Source of the DNA: Betaproteobacteria bacterium
GTDB lineage: Bacteria > Pseudomonadota > Gammaproteobacteria > Burkholderiales > SG8-39
Assembly (NCBI GenBank): GCA_947479645.1
Contig: CANKAJ010000014.1
Location: 1-53,868 of the forward strand
Direction of reading: 5' to 3'
Length of the DNA stretch: 53,868 nucleotides
The position numbers and the translations under genes were made by a program. Positions 36,973-45,795 of this stretch are shown here, in pieces. Within the stretch, counting starts at the first letter, position 1, and each line of letters begins with the position of its first letter. Under the pieces are notes generated by a model. The model ran no database searches and was not told the origin of the DNA. It saw only the letters and a program-made list of their open reading frames with translations.

Positions 36973-38193
36973 ATGACCGCAGCCCCCAAACAACTCTTCG
37001 CCGGCGTCAAGATACTTGCCGTCGCCCGCGTCGTCGCCGCGCCCTTTGCCGCCATGCAACTGGCCATGAACGGCGCCGATGTCATTACCATTGAAAACCC
37101 GGAGGACGGCGACTCGCAGCGCCACTCCGAGGTGCGCGATGAATTCCTCAAGCCGTTGATGAGCCGCGCATTTCTGACGCTAAATGCCAACAAGCGCTCC
37201 CTCACCCTTGCTCTTAACACGCCTGAAGGCCAGGCGATCTTCAAGAAACTCGTGAAGGATGCCGACGTGGTCATGGAAAACCTGCGCACCGGCACCATGG
37301 CACGCTACGGCCTGGGCTACGAAGAACTGAAGAAGGTCAACCCGCGCATCATTTTCTGTTCGGTGACCGGCTTTGGCCAGACCGGCCCCAAGGCCAAGGA
37401 TCCCGGCATCGACGACGCCATCCAGGCGGTCAGCGGCCTGATGAGCATGACTGGCACACCGGAAACCGGGCCGCTCAAAACCGGCTCCACCATCGTCGAT
37501 TACAGCACCGGCTACGCCACCGCCTTTGCCATCGCCGGCGCGCTGTTCCACCGCGCCCAGACGGGCGAAGGCCAGGCCATCGACATGTCGATGATGGAAG
37601 TCGCGATGACCCTGATGTCGGGCGAAGTCATCCGGGCCGTCACCAATGCCGAACAGCCGCCGCTGTCGGGCAACGCCTCCTCGCGCTCGCGCTATGTCAG
37701 CAATTCCTTCCGCTGCAAGGAAGGCTTTGTCATGGTCGCGGCGCGCTCGGCCAACCTGCGCGGTCGCTTCTTCAAGTCGATCGACCGCGAGGACATCCCC
37801 AAAGATCCGCGCTTCAACACCGACAAGCTGGCACGGCAGAACATCAATGAACTGAATGCCGAGATCCAGAAGACGCTGCTGACCCGCACCGCCCGCGAGT
37901 GGGACGAAAAATTCGCCAGGGACGGCGTACCCGGCCTGCAGATTCTGTCGCTGCTGGAAGCCATCGAGCACCCGCAAGTGGTGGCGCGCAATTTCATCAA
38001 GCGCTTTGATGCCGACCCCACGGCCGGCATACCCGCCTACGGCATGCCCGGCGCAGCGTATCGACTGTCCGAGACTCCGCCTGCGATCACCAAACGCGCG
38101 CCCATGCTCGGTGAGCATACCGAGCAGTTGCTGTCGGAACTGGGGTTATCGAAAGAAGAGATTGCCGCTCTGCGCGTCAAAAAGATCGTGTAA
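36973..38193 (+). CDS. Class III (CaiB/BaiF) CoA-transferase
   Basis: A 406-residue class III CoA-transferase, moving CoA between carboxylates through an aspartyl anhydride. Landmarks: VARVVAAPFAAMQLAMNGADVITIENP at the N-terminus, SLTLALNTPEGQAIFKKLV, VVMENLRTGTMARYGLGYE, and FCSVTGFGQTGP followed by the active-site region DPGIDDAIQAVSGLMSMTG. Donor and acceptor cannot be read from sequence. A GGAG lies 10 bases before the ATG. Probably co-transcribed with the two genes upstream. Confidence 0.9.
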   Translation: MTAAPKQLFAGVKILAVARVVAAPFAAMQLAMNGADVITIENPEDGDSQRHSEVRDEFLKPLMSRAFLTLNANKRSLTLALNTPEGQAIFKKLVKDADVVMENLRTGTMARYGLGYEELKKVNPRIIFCSVTGFGQTGPKAKDPGIDDAIQAVSGLMSMTGTPETGPLKTGSTIVDYSTGYATAFAIAGALFHRAQTGEGQAIDMSMMEVAMTLMSGEVIRAVTNAEQPPLSGNASSRSRYVSNSFRCKEGFVMVAARSANLRGRFFKSIDREDIPKDPRFNTDKLARQNINELNAEIQKTLLTRTAREWDEKFARDGVPGLQILSLLEAIEHPQVVARNFIKRFDADPTAGIPAYGMPGAAYRLSETPPAITKRAPMLGEHTEQLLSELGLSKEEIAALRVKKIV

Positions 38194-38228
38194 CAGCGCA
38201 CTCGCCCTGCAAAACGACAGCGCGGCTA

Positions 38229-39467
38229 CTACGTGTCCTGACGACGCTGGCCGCGACCCAAGGACTCGATGATAGCGGCGATATCCAGCGCCGTTCGTTC
38301 CGGTGTCAGGCCGCGATGCCGGTGGGCAATGCGCCGTGCGGCTTGCCTGTATTGCTCGCTCTCGAGCATGCGCGCAAGCATGTCATCGAATTGTTGCGCA
38401 ATTTTTCGACTGCTGATCCACGCTGCCGCGCCGCTTCGCGTCACGGCCAGCGCATTGAGCTTCTGTTCAAGAAACCAGGGCAGCAGCAATAACGGCACGC
38501 CCGCCAGCAGTGCCTGCGCGAGGAGCCCGGCACCTGCATTGCTGATCACCAGATCAGCGTCTTGCAGCAGCGGCGCCAGCGTCACCGGCTGCACACTCAC
38601 CTGCATCGCAGCGCCCGAGTAACGCGCAACCAGTTCTTCGTCGGCATCGGGGACACAGGCAATCACCGCCGCACCACTGCGCTGCAAGCTCGACAGCGCC
38701 GCCTCCAGCGCAGTGCGGCCGCGCATGTATTCGCCCCTGAGGTAGGCAAACACACGCCGTCGCCCGCCACCACCGGGCCAGTCCATCGCGCGGCCCAGCG
38801 TTTGCGCATACAGCGGCCCCACGTAGCGCGCGCCTCCGCTGGTACGCGGCCCGAAGCAATCCACTTCCGGCAGCGTCGCCAGCAAGGGAGCATCGGTCGC
38901 GTAGATTTGCGCCACACGTTGAATCGGTGCATGACCGGCCGCCACACACGCCGCGGCGATGCCATGCAACACGCGCTGCTCACGCTGCTCCAGATGCGCC
39001 ATGGGCGTCGCACCGGATGGACTGGTATCCGGCAGGAGCCGCGCCACCGGTGGCAGTTCGAATCCCGTCCCCACCTGCACCACCGGATAACCGCCCAGTT
39101 GCGCCGCCAGTTGCGCCGCCGGCGAGTAATCGCACACCACCACCTGCGGCCTCAGCAGCGCCAGCGTGTGCTTCCAGCCGGCGATCCAATCGGTCAGCGC
39201 ACGCGGTTCGGCAAAGCCTGCTGCGGCCAGAATGTCGGCGTAGCTGCGGAATTGCCGCGGTGATTGCGCCACTCGCCGCGTCAGCAGGGGCAACGGTGCC
39301 TGCAGGAAATCAATGCCATGCTGACCGAGAGCTGCCCGGGCTGCCGCAAGATTGCGCACGACAAACAGCACCTCGTGGCCACGCCGACGCAACTCCAGTG
39401 CAATGGGCACTTCACGCGCGATATGCCCCAGGCCGGAACCAAGTTCCCATATGAACAGGACTCTCAT
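38229..39467 (-). CDS. GT-B glycosyltransferase (peptide export operon, last gene)
   Basis: A 412-residue UGT/MGT-like enzyme beginning MRVLFIWELGSGLGHIAREV, with the glycine loop and the His that normally acts as base. The donor motif reads SNAGAGLLAQAL...GVPLLLLPWFLEQ: the EQ end is kept, but the HxG of the usual start is replaced by NAG. It is clearly related to the pair at 18.5-21 kb (shared DYSPAAQLAAQLGGYPV pattern). Starts inside the preceding glycosyltransferase gene (ATGA), so the two are coupled. Its acceptor is probably the operon's secreted peptide. Confidence 0.83.
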   Translation of the reverse strand: MRVLFIWELGSGLGHIAREVPIALELRRRGHEVLFVVRNLAAARAALGQHGIDFLQAPLPLLTRRVAQSPRQFRSYADILAAAGFAEPRALTDWIAGWKHTLALLRPQVVVCDYSPAAQLAAQLGGYPVVQVGTGFELPPVARLLPDTSPSGATPMAHLEQREQRVLHGIAAACVAAGHAPIQRVAQIYATDAPLLATLPEVDCFGPRTSGGARYVGPLYAQTLGRAMDWPGGGGRRRVFAYLRGEYMRGRTALEAALSSLQRSGAAVIACVPDADEELVARYSGAAMQVSVQPVTLAPLLQDADLVISNAGAGLLAQALLAGVPLLLLPWFLEQKLNALAVTRSGAAAWISSRKIAQQFDDMLARMLESEQYRQAARRIAHRHRGLTPERTALDIAAIIESLGRGQRRQDT

Positions 39468-40735
39468 GCCGGCCTGGCTCGACGTAACAACGGAGCGACC
39501 CGCCGGGGAAGGCCGCGGATAAACGCGAGCCGGGCGATCGTCTTCACGACGCTGGAGTATGCATCGAGCTCACTCCGATGCACCCACGCGCCGGCAAGCG
39601 CCTGGGCGGCGCGCGCTTCTTCTCCCCCGCTTTCGATCTCCTCCAGCATGGCCCGCAAACGGCCGCGCAGATCGGGAGCCACCAGTCCGACGCCAGCGCC
39701 TATGCCGGCTTTCGTCAGGCATCCCGCCATCTGGAATCCCTCCACCGACTGCGGTGTGCAAATCAGCGGCACGCCGGCCAGTGCACAGTGTGCCGCGAAT
39801 TGCGGATCGCCATCGAACACAGCGATGTCGGCCTGCGTCAACAACCCGCCCCAATCCACTTCACTGCGATGAATGAATTGCTGCGCGCCCGCGGCCACTC
39901 CTGCCTTGCCTGCCGCGCCGGCACGACTGCCCGGCAACAATGCAATCGTTGCACTGTCACGCCGTTCCAGCGCACCGAGTATCGAGTTCACCGCCTCCCT
40001 ATTGGTTTGCGGCAACTGGGACAGATGCACCAGCACCCGGCGTTTTGCTGCTGCGGGCCAGGCCAGCCGACGGCCATGCGCGATTGCCGCGAGCGGTCCG
40101 ACGTAGCGGCACCGCTTGCGCGTTGCATACGGATCGAGTTCGGGCAAAGTCGCCAGCAGCCGCACCGCGCTCGCGAACAACTGATGCAGCGCAGTCAGGT
40201 GTGGGCGCTTCGCCGCTGCGAGGAGCGCATTGATATTGCCCAGCACCAGCGCTTCGTCCGCCTTGCGCCGCCGCGATGATTGTTCTACCCAAGGTCGCAA
40301 CACCGGCAGCGGATCGCTGTCCGGCGGCATGTCGAATCCGCGCGACAGCTGGATCGCAGGCAGGCCGGCAAGCCGCGCCGCCAGCAGTGCTTCCGGCAAA
40401 CCACAAACCACCAGCAGCGCGGGCTTCACCGCCCGTATCGTTGCCTGCCACGCATCTGCCTGTGCGGCGAGCAAATGCGCATCACCAAAACCACGGTTGA
40501 GCAGAGAGTCGACGTAATTGCGCGGCTCAGCTATCAGCGGAAGGAGTAAATAATGCCTGGGTGCCTGCAGAAAATCCCACTTCGAATCGGCTAACACGGC
40601 ATTGGCCAGGGTCATGCTGCGAACCGCGAACACCGAGCGCATGTCACGCTCGGCCAGCGCGGCCGCGATTTCCGCCTGCGCCGCCAGACCTTCTCGATTG
40701 CCGTCCAGCTCTCCGGCAAACAGTATGCAGCCCAC
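39464..40735 (-). CDS. GT-B glycosyltransferase-like protein with degenerate motifs
   Basis: A 423-residue relative of the neighbouring glycosyltransferase, starting at GTG 40735 (VGCILFAGELDGNREGLA). The family's GxGLGH loop is replaced by GELDGNREGL, and the donor motif is degraded: FDGDPQFAAHCALAGVPLICTPQSVEGF lacks both the HxG and the final EQ. Acceptor-side features such as DSDPLPVLRPW remain. It may be a non-catalytic partner that stabilises or directs the downstream enzyme, as seen with some natural-product glycosyltransferase pairs. Begins 20 bp after the ABC exporter gene. Confidence 0.75.
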   Translation of the reverse strand: MGCILFAGELDGNREGLAAQAEIAAALAERDMRSVFAVRSMTLANAVLADSKWDFLQAPRHYLLLPLIAEPRNYVDSLLNRGFGDAHLLAAQADAWQATIRAVKPALLVVCGLPEALLAARLAGLPAIQLSRGFDMPPDSDPLPVLRPWVEQSSRRRKADEALVLGNINALLAAAKRPHLTALHQLFASAVRLLATLPELDPYATRKRCRYVGPLAAIAHGRRLAWPAAAKRRVLVHLSQLPQTNREAVNSILGALERRDSATIALLPGSRAGAAGKAGVAAGAQQFIHRSEVDWGGLLTQADIAVFDGDPQFAAHCALAGVPLICTPQSVEGFQMAGCLTKAGIGAGVGLVAPDLRGRLRAMLEEIESGGEEARAAQALAGAWVHRSELDAYSSVVKTIARLAFIRGLPRRVAPLLRRARPA

Positions 40736-40755
40736 TATGTGCTGCCCGTCAAACC

Positions 40756-42918
40756 CTAGTCCGCCGCCTGAGACGGCCGGCCCAGCGCGGCGAACATCAC
40801 ATCGAATTCCTTGCCCGGCATGAGTCCGCCTTCCCACACGACGTACACCTTGTCCTGCGCAAGCAGATTGCGCCGGCGATGTGTCACCACAAACCGCCCG
40901 ACCGGCAACGATGCGAGCGCATTTTGCACGCGCATCTCGGTGTCGTAATCGAGCATGCTGGTGTATTCGTCAAGCAACAGGAAGCGCGGTTGCTTGTACA
41001 GCGCACGCGCCAGCAGCACGCGCTGACGCTGCCCGCCCGAGAGGTTGGTGCCCATGCCGCCGACCAGCGACTGATAGGCCATGGGCATCACCGCAATGTC
41101 TGCATGGATGCCGGCGAGCCTGGCCGCTTCGATGATGCGCTCATCATCCGGAACGCTGTCGAACATGCAGATGTTGTCGGCCAGCGAACCAGAGAACAGA
41201 AAGTCCTCCTGCATCACAACACCGAGTATTTCGCGATAGGTGGCCAGGCCGATGCGCTGTATCGGCAAGCCATTCAACAACACCTCGCCCTCTTCGGGCA
41301 CCAGCACGCCGGAGGCGATCTTCAGCAGCGTCGACTTGCCGCAACCCGACGGGCCGACGATCGCAATGGAATCCTGCGGAGTCAATTTGAGGTTGATGTT
41401 CTTCAGCACAAAGTCCTCGCCCGGCGCGTAGCGGAATGACACATTGCGCAGCTCAATCTCCAGCGGTCCGTCGCGATCGATTCGCATGCGATCCGTCGCC
41501 ATGCTGTCGGGCTCCGGCTCGGTGAGCACGATATCGGCCAGGCGCTCACCCTGCAGCCGCAGCAGCCGGAAGCGTGCCAGCCGCTCGACCACCGCCACGA
41601 TTCGCGACAGGAACTGGTCCTTGAAGGTCATGTAAGCCACCATCATGCCGACGGTGAAGGTCTTCTCGAAAATCATGCCCACCATCAGGAACAGAATCAG
41701 CGACATTTCCAGCGCGCCGATCAGACCGTTGGCCGCCTGGTAGATCAGGTCGAGCTTGCGTGTCACCACCGTGGCGTTGTACACGCCGATCTGGCGGTTC
41801 ATCCAGCCGGCCACCTGCCAGCCCATCTGCGAGAAGAACTTGATGGCGGGAATGCCGCGCAGCGTCTCGAACAGGAAGGAATCGCGATTGGCCGAGCGCA
41901 CGATGCGCTCCTCGGTCGCCGCGCGATAGCGCGAGAACATCATGAATCGGACCAGGATATAGCCGGTCGCCGCCAGCAGCACCACGCCGGTCAGCTTGAC
42001 GCTGTAGAAAAACAGCGCTGCCAACGCCACGCAGGCCATCAGCGCGTCGAGCACCGTCTCGATGAAATTGGTGCTGATGGTGCCCTGGATTTCGTCCACG
42101 GCCCGAAAGCGCGAGATCACGTCGCCGACATGGCGCTTCTCGAAAAACGACACCGGCAGGCGCACCATGTGCTGGAACACGCTGGAACTGGAGCGCAGAT
42201 TCCATGAGATGGACGCTGCCAGCAGCACCCAGCCGCGCAGCATACGCGTGGCCATGCGCGTCACCGATATGAGAAACAGCGCCGATACCAGCACCACCAG
42301 CAGACTCACGTCGCCGCTGATGATCACATCATCGATCACCCACTGATTGATCAGCGGCAGCAGCACCCCGAGGCTCTCCAGCGCCAGCGACAACAGCAGG
42401 ATCTGCGCAAACGCCGTGAGCACGTCGCCGTTGTCGGTGAAGAACATCCTCAGATTGAGCTGGGTCTTGTCCACCCTGGGCTTGAAGTCGGTGCGCGGCG
42501 TCAGCTCCAGCGCCACGCCGGAGAAGCGCTTGGCGACTTCTTCCATGGAATATTCGCGGCGGCCCTGTTCCGGGTCATTGACCACCAGCTTGCCGCGCGA
42601 CATGCGCACCATCACCACAAAATGATTCAGGTCCCAGTGCAATATGCAGGGCGTCTGCAGCTTGGCGAGTTCGTCAACCTCCAGGCGCACCGCGCGCGAA
42701 TTCAGGCCAAGGTCGCCGGCGATCTCCACCAGGCGCGCCAGCGTGGTTCCCTTCATGGATACCGGATGGCGGCGGCGCAGCATCAGCACGTCCGTCTCGT
42801 AGCCAAACACGGTGGCGCACATGGCGAGGCAGGCCAACCCGCACTCGGCCTCTTCGGTCTGCAGCATGATCGGCGGCTCGCGCCGGCCGCGCCACAAGGA
42901 AAAGAAATTGGAACTCAT
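40756..42918 (-). CDS. C39-peptidase ABC exporter (CvaB/RaxB type)
   Basis: A 720-residue peptidase-containing ABC transporter. The N-terminal C39 protease has its full set: Q20, catalytic C26 in QTEEAECGLACLAMC, H99 in LHWDLNHFVVM and D115 in VVNDP, so it should cut a double-glycine leader during export. Six membrane helices follow (about 155-445), then the ATPase: Walker A GPSGCGKSTLL (near 525), signature LSGGQRQRVLLARAL (near 630) and Walker B RFLLLDEYTSMLD. The SMKGTTLARLVEIAGDLGLNSRAVRLE segment places it in the colicin V/Rax branch. Inner membrane, dimeric. Confidence 0.94.
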   Translation of the reverse strand: MSSNFFSLWRGRREPPIMLQTEEAECGLACLAMCATVFGYETDVLMLRRRHPVSMKGTTLARLVEIAGDLGLNSRAVRLEVDELAKLQTPCILHWDLNHFVVMVRMSRGKLVVNDPEQGRREYSMEEVAKRFSGVALELTPRTDFKPRVDKTQLNLRMFFTDNGDVLTAFAQILLLSLALESLGVLLPLINQWVIDDVIISGDVSLLVVLVSALFLISVTRMATRMLRGWVLLAASISWNLRSSSSVFQHMVRLPVSFFEKRHVGDVISRFRAVDEIQGTISTNFIETVLDALMACVALAALFFYSVKLTGVVLLAATGYILVRFMMFSRYRAATEERIVRSANRDSFLFETLRGIPAIKFFSQMGWQVAGWMNRQIGVYNATVVTRKLDLIYQAANGLIGALEMSLILFLMVGMIFEKTFTVGMMVAYMTFKDQFLSRIVAVVERLARFRLLRLQGERLADIVLTEPEPDSMATDRMRIDRDGPLEIELRNVSFRYAPGEDFVLKNINLKLTPQDSIAIVGPSGCGKSTLLKIASGVLVPEEGEVLLNGLPIQRIGLATYREILGVVMQEDFLFSGSLADNICMFDSVPDDERIIEAARLAGIHADIAVMPMAYQSLVGGMGTNLSGGQRQRVLLARALYKQPRFLLLDEYTSMLDYDTEMRVQNALASLPVGRFVVTHRRRNLLAQDKVYVVWEGGLMPGKEFDVMFAALGRPSQAAD

Positions 42919-42928
42919 CGCACCGCCA

Positions 42929-44176
42929 TCACAGTTTCTTGCCCAGGGCCAACAAGGGGTCGAACATCCACTCGATCAAGCGGCGTCGGTCCAATTCGAT
43001 ATCTGCCGCCAGCGTCAGGCCGGGTTTCAACTTCACCGTCGCGCCATAGGCTTCGACCGAGTCGCGATCCAGGGTCACCCGCACCCGGTACAGCGTCTTG
43101 TCCTTGCCCGTCTGCGATGGGCCTTCCAGGTCGGCCGGCGCCACATCGGCCTCCGACACCTTGGTCACGGTGCCCGCGTACTGACCGAATTTCTCGAAGG
43201 GAAAGGCATCGTAGCGCAGCACCACGCGGCGCCCGGTGCGTATCATGCCGATGGCGGTGCTGGGAACGAACAACACCGCCTGCAGCGTGGCATTGGCCGG
43301 CACCAGCGCCGCGATCATGGTCGCCGGTTCAACCCGTTGGCCAACCACGCCGAGTAATGAGGTCACCGTGCCATCCACTGGCGCATGCAATTGCAGCGCG
43401 TTGTCGGAACGCTTCTGCAGCCGGTCCTGCTCCAGCGCGAGGCGGGTGCGCTCGGTGCCGGCCGTATCAGCCTGCGCCCTGGCCTGCAGGGAATTCAATT
43501 CCGACTCACCCATCTGAATCTCCGACTGCAGCGCCTCACGCGCCCGCTTGAGCGATTGCAGTCGTCCTTTCTGATCGAGCAGTTGATTGATCTGCTGCTG
43601 ATACTGCAGATCGGTGATGATGCGGTCATCCGCCAGCGGCTTGAGATTGCCAACCACGCGCTCCGACGAAGCAATCACCTGCTGCTGCAGGCGCATCTCT
43701 TCATCCAGGTGCACCAGGTCGCGGCCGGCGCGGCGCACCCGGTCGCGAATGCCAGCCGCGGCTGCCGCTGCAGCCGCCTGCTGCTCGCGCGTCTGCCGCA
43801 TGATCTGGTCGCGCTGCAGGCCCAGGCTCTTGTCCACCAGTTCCGAGGTTGCGCCGGCCTCGCTGAAGCGCTCGCGCGTCAATTCCACCAGCAGATCACC
43901 GGCGCGCACTTCCTGCCCGTCGCGCACCGGGATGGCCTTGATGACTGCACTCTCCACCGAGCGCACGCGAATGACCCCTTCAGCCGCCACGATGACGCCG
44001 CTCACCCGCTCCTTGCGCAGGTAGGAACCGAAGAACAGGAACACCAGCATTGCGAGCGCAATAACGCTCAGAAACAGCACCGGCACCCATACCTGCACCG
44101 GGCGGATCGAACTGACTTCGCCGGTCCAGCGGCTTTGCTTCTCATCGATCGCCTGCTTGCGGAACAGATCGCTCAT
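42929..44176 (-). CDS. HlyD-family membrane-fusion protein (CvaA/RaxA type)
   Basis: A 415-residue periplasmic adaptor joining the C39 ABC exporter to TolC. It begins LFRKQAIDEKQSRWTGEVSS, the cytosolic tail typical of CvaA/RaxA; one membrane helix at about residues 30-52; lipoyl half-motifs around VIKAIPVRDGQEVRAGDLLV; a long coiled coil (about 130-255, including QYQQQINQLLDQKGRLQSL); then a second lipoyl half and beta-barrel (HAPVDGTVTSLLGVVGQRV). ATGA overlap with the TolC gene upstream, and ten bases separate it from the exporter gene. Confidence 0.93.
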   Translation of the reverse strand: MSDLFRKQAIDEKQSRWTGEVSSIRPVQVWVPVLFLSVIALAMLVFLFFGSYLRKERVSGVIVAAEGVIRVRSVESAVIKAIPVRDGQEVRAGDLLVELTRERFSEAGATSELVDKSLGLQRDQIMRQTREQQAAAAAAAAGIRDRVRRAGRDLVHLDEEMRLQQQVIASSERVVGNLKPLADDRIITDLQYQQQINQLLDQKGRLQSLKRAREALQSEIQMGESELNSLQARAQADTAGTERTRLALEQDRLQKRSDNALQLHAPVDGTVTSLLGVVGQRVEPATMIAALVPANATLQAVLFVPSTAIGMIRTGRRVVLRYDAFPFEKFGQYAGTVTKVSEADVAPADLEGPSQTGKDKTLYRVRVTLDRDSVEAYGATVKLKPGLTLAADIELDRRRLIEWMFDPLLALGKKL

Positions 44177-45666
44177 GGCGTGCTCCGGGGCGCCGCCGAC
44201 GCATTATAGGCAGGCACATCAAAGGCCGTCTCAAGATGCGCCAGTGCCTGCAGATTCAGACTGCTGCTGAGTGACAGGATGCGAACCTGGGCCACCAGCA
44301 CGCCCACACGCGCGCGCAATACCTCGCGCCGCGTCGAGAACGTCAGTTGCTGTGAATTGAGCAGATCGATGTTCGAGCGCGCGCCGGCATCGAAGGCCTT
44401 GCGCGTGGCCTCCAGCGCGGCGTTGGCGGTGGCCAGCACGTTCACCTGAATGCGCCACTGTTCGGTGGCGCGCTGCAAATCAAGATAAGCCTTGCCCAGT
44501 TCCGTCTCGAGTGACCGGATCGCGTCCTCGAGTTGTGCCTGCGCGCCCTCGGCGAACGCCTGCGCTTCGCGTATGCGCGCGCTGGCGATGCCCCCGGTAT
44601 ACAAGGGTATGGCGACCTGCAACCCCAGCGCAGCCGATGGCAACAGCGTGGTTCCCCCATCGAAGGCAAAGCGCGAACGATCCAGATTGCCGACCAGATC
44701 GACGGTGGGCGTGAGCGCCGCACGCTGAACCTCCACGCCGGCCTTGGCCGCCGCCAGGGCGGCTCCCAGGCGCGCCAGTACGCTACTTTTTTCGCGAGCA
44801 ACCGCCACCGCATCCGCCACGTTCATTGGCACGATCAGCGGCGGCAGGCGATTCTGCACGCGTGCCACCCTATCCACCTTGAATGATGACAGCCGCTGCA
44901 GTTCAGCCAGCTGTGAACGATACAGGCTGCGCGTCGCTTCCATGGACGCAAGAATGGCTTCGGTGCGCGCCGAGGTTTCCATGACTTCGACACGCGTGCC
45001 AACGCCGCCCTCCATGCGTCGCTCATTGATACGCCGCTGGCCGAGCAGCACGTTGCGCTCCTCTTCGAGGAGGCTCGACTCCTCGTCGGCCTGCGCCGCG
45101 CTCAGATAGGCATCGAGAACGCCGAAGAGGATATTCTGGCGGGCTTCTTCAACCGCAGACCGTGAAGAATCTTCCTGCGACTGCGCCTGCCCGATGCCCG
45201 CGTCCACCTGCGCACGATAGACCGGAATGGACAACAGCAGTCCGCCGGAGGCACTGCGAAAGGGCGTGGTTCCACCGCTGTCCGCGAATTCCCGCCGATA
45301 ACCCAATGTCCCGCTGACGTTGGCGCGCCGCGCACCGCGCGCCTGTTCCAGTCGTTCAGAATCGGCGCGAAAACGGGCATCGGCAAATTGGATGGCGGGC
45401 TGCGCGGCCAGGGCCAGGCTGGCCAGTTGCACCAGACCTGCAGGGCCGCTGCCGCGTTGAGCGGGACTCGTTGCAGCCCGATCCGTTTCAGCCGGCGCGG
45501 CTGACAACGTCACTCCCATCTGCAACTGCAGACTGCTTGCGCCCGATTCCTCCCCATGCGCACCCATTGCATCAATGGCAAAGGAAATTCCCGTCATGGC
45601 AGCCAGCATGCCGACCGCCACTGCAGCGTGCACTTCCTTGTCAATCGGAATTCGGAACCGAAACAT
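44173..45666 (-). CDS. TolC-family outer-membrane efflux protein
   Basis: A 497-residue outer-membrane channel protein with a non-standard, long N-terminus: an apparent signal/membrane segment at residues 14-32 and a variable stretch to about 75 before the TolC repeat begins (LASLALAAQPAIQFADARF). Two coiled-coil OEP repeats follow, with RTEAILASMEATRSLYRSQL and ARSNIDLLNSQQLTFSTRREVL. Ribosome-binding sequence before ATG 45666 is weak and the gene follows a terminator, so expression is probably lower than for the peptide. It completes the tripartite export machine. Confidence 0.9.
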   Translation of the reverse strand: MFRFRIPIDKEVHAAVAVGMLAAMTGISFAIDAMGAHGEESGASSLQLQMGVTLSAAPAETDRAATSPAQRGSGPAGLVQLASLALAAQPAIQFADARFRADSERLEQARGARRANVSGTLGYRREFADSGGTTPFRSASGGLLLSIPVYRAQVDAGIGQAQSQEDSSRSAVEEARQNILFGVLDAYLSAAQADEESSLLEEERNVLLGQRRINERRMEGGVGTRVEVMETSARTEAILASMEATRSLYRSQLAELQRLSSFKVDRVARVQNRLPPLIVPMNVADAVAVAREKSSVLARLGAALAAAKAGVEVQRAALTPTVDLVGNLDRSRFAFDGGTTLLPSAALGLQVAIPLYTGGIASARIREAQAFAEGAQAQLEDAIRSLETELGKAYLDLQRATEQWRIQVNVLATANAALEATRKAFDAGARSNIDLLNSQQLTFSTRREVLRARVGVLVAQVRILSLSSSLNLQALAHLETAFDVPAYNASAAPRSTP

Positions 45667-45713
45667 ACTGCGACCAGATGAGAAGGTCGTTCAGGATACA
45701 GGATGCAGCGTGC

Positions 45714-45743
45714 AAAAAAAAAGCCGCGGGCATGCGGCTTTTT
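45714..45743 (-). terminator. Intrinsic terminator between the peptide gene and tolC-like gene
   Basis: On the minus strand AAAAAGCCGC, ATGCCC, GCGGCTTTTTTTT forms a GC stem of five pairs extended by A-T pairs and followed by a T-run. It lies 53 bp after the stop of the precursor gene and 48 bp before the TolC-like start, and would work in either direction. It should make the precursor transcript more abundant than the rest of the operon. Confidence 0.8.
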
Positions 45744-45795
45744 ACTTACGGGACATCGTGCAGGAGTCATCCGGCACAACGTCGGCCTGCATCAA

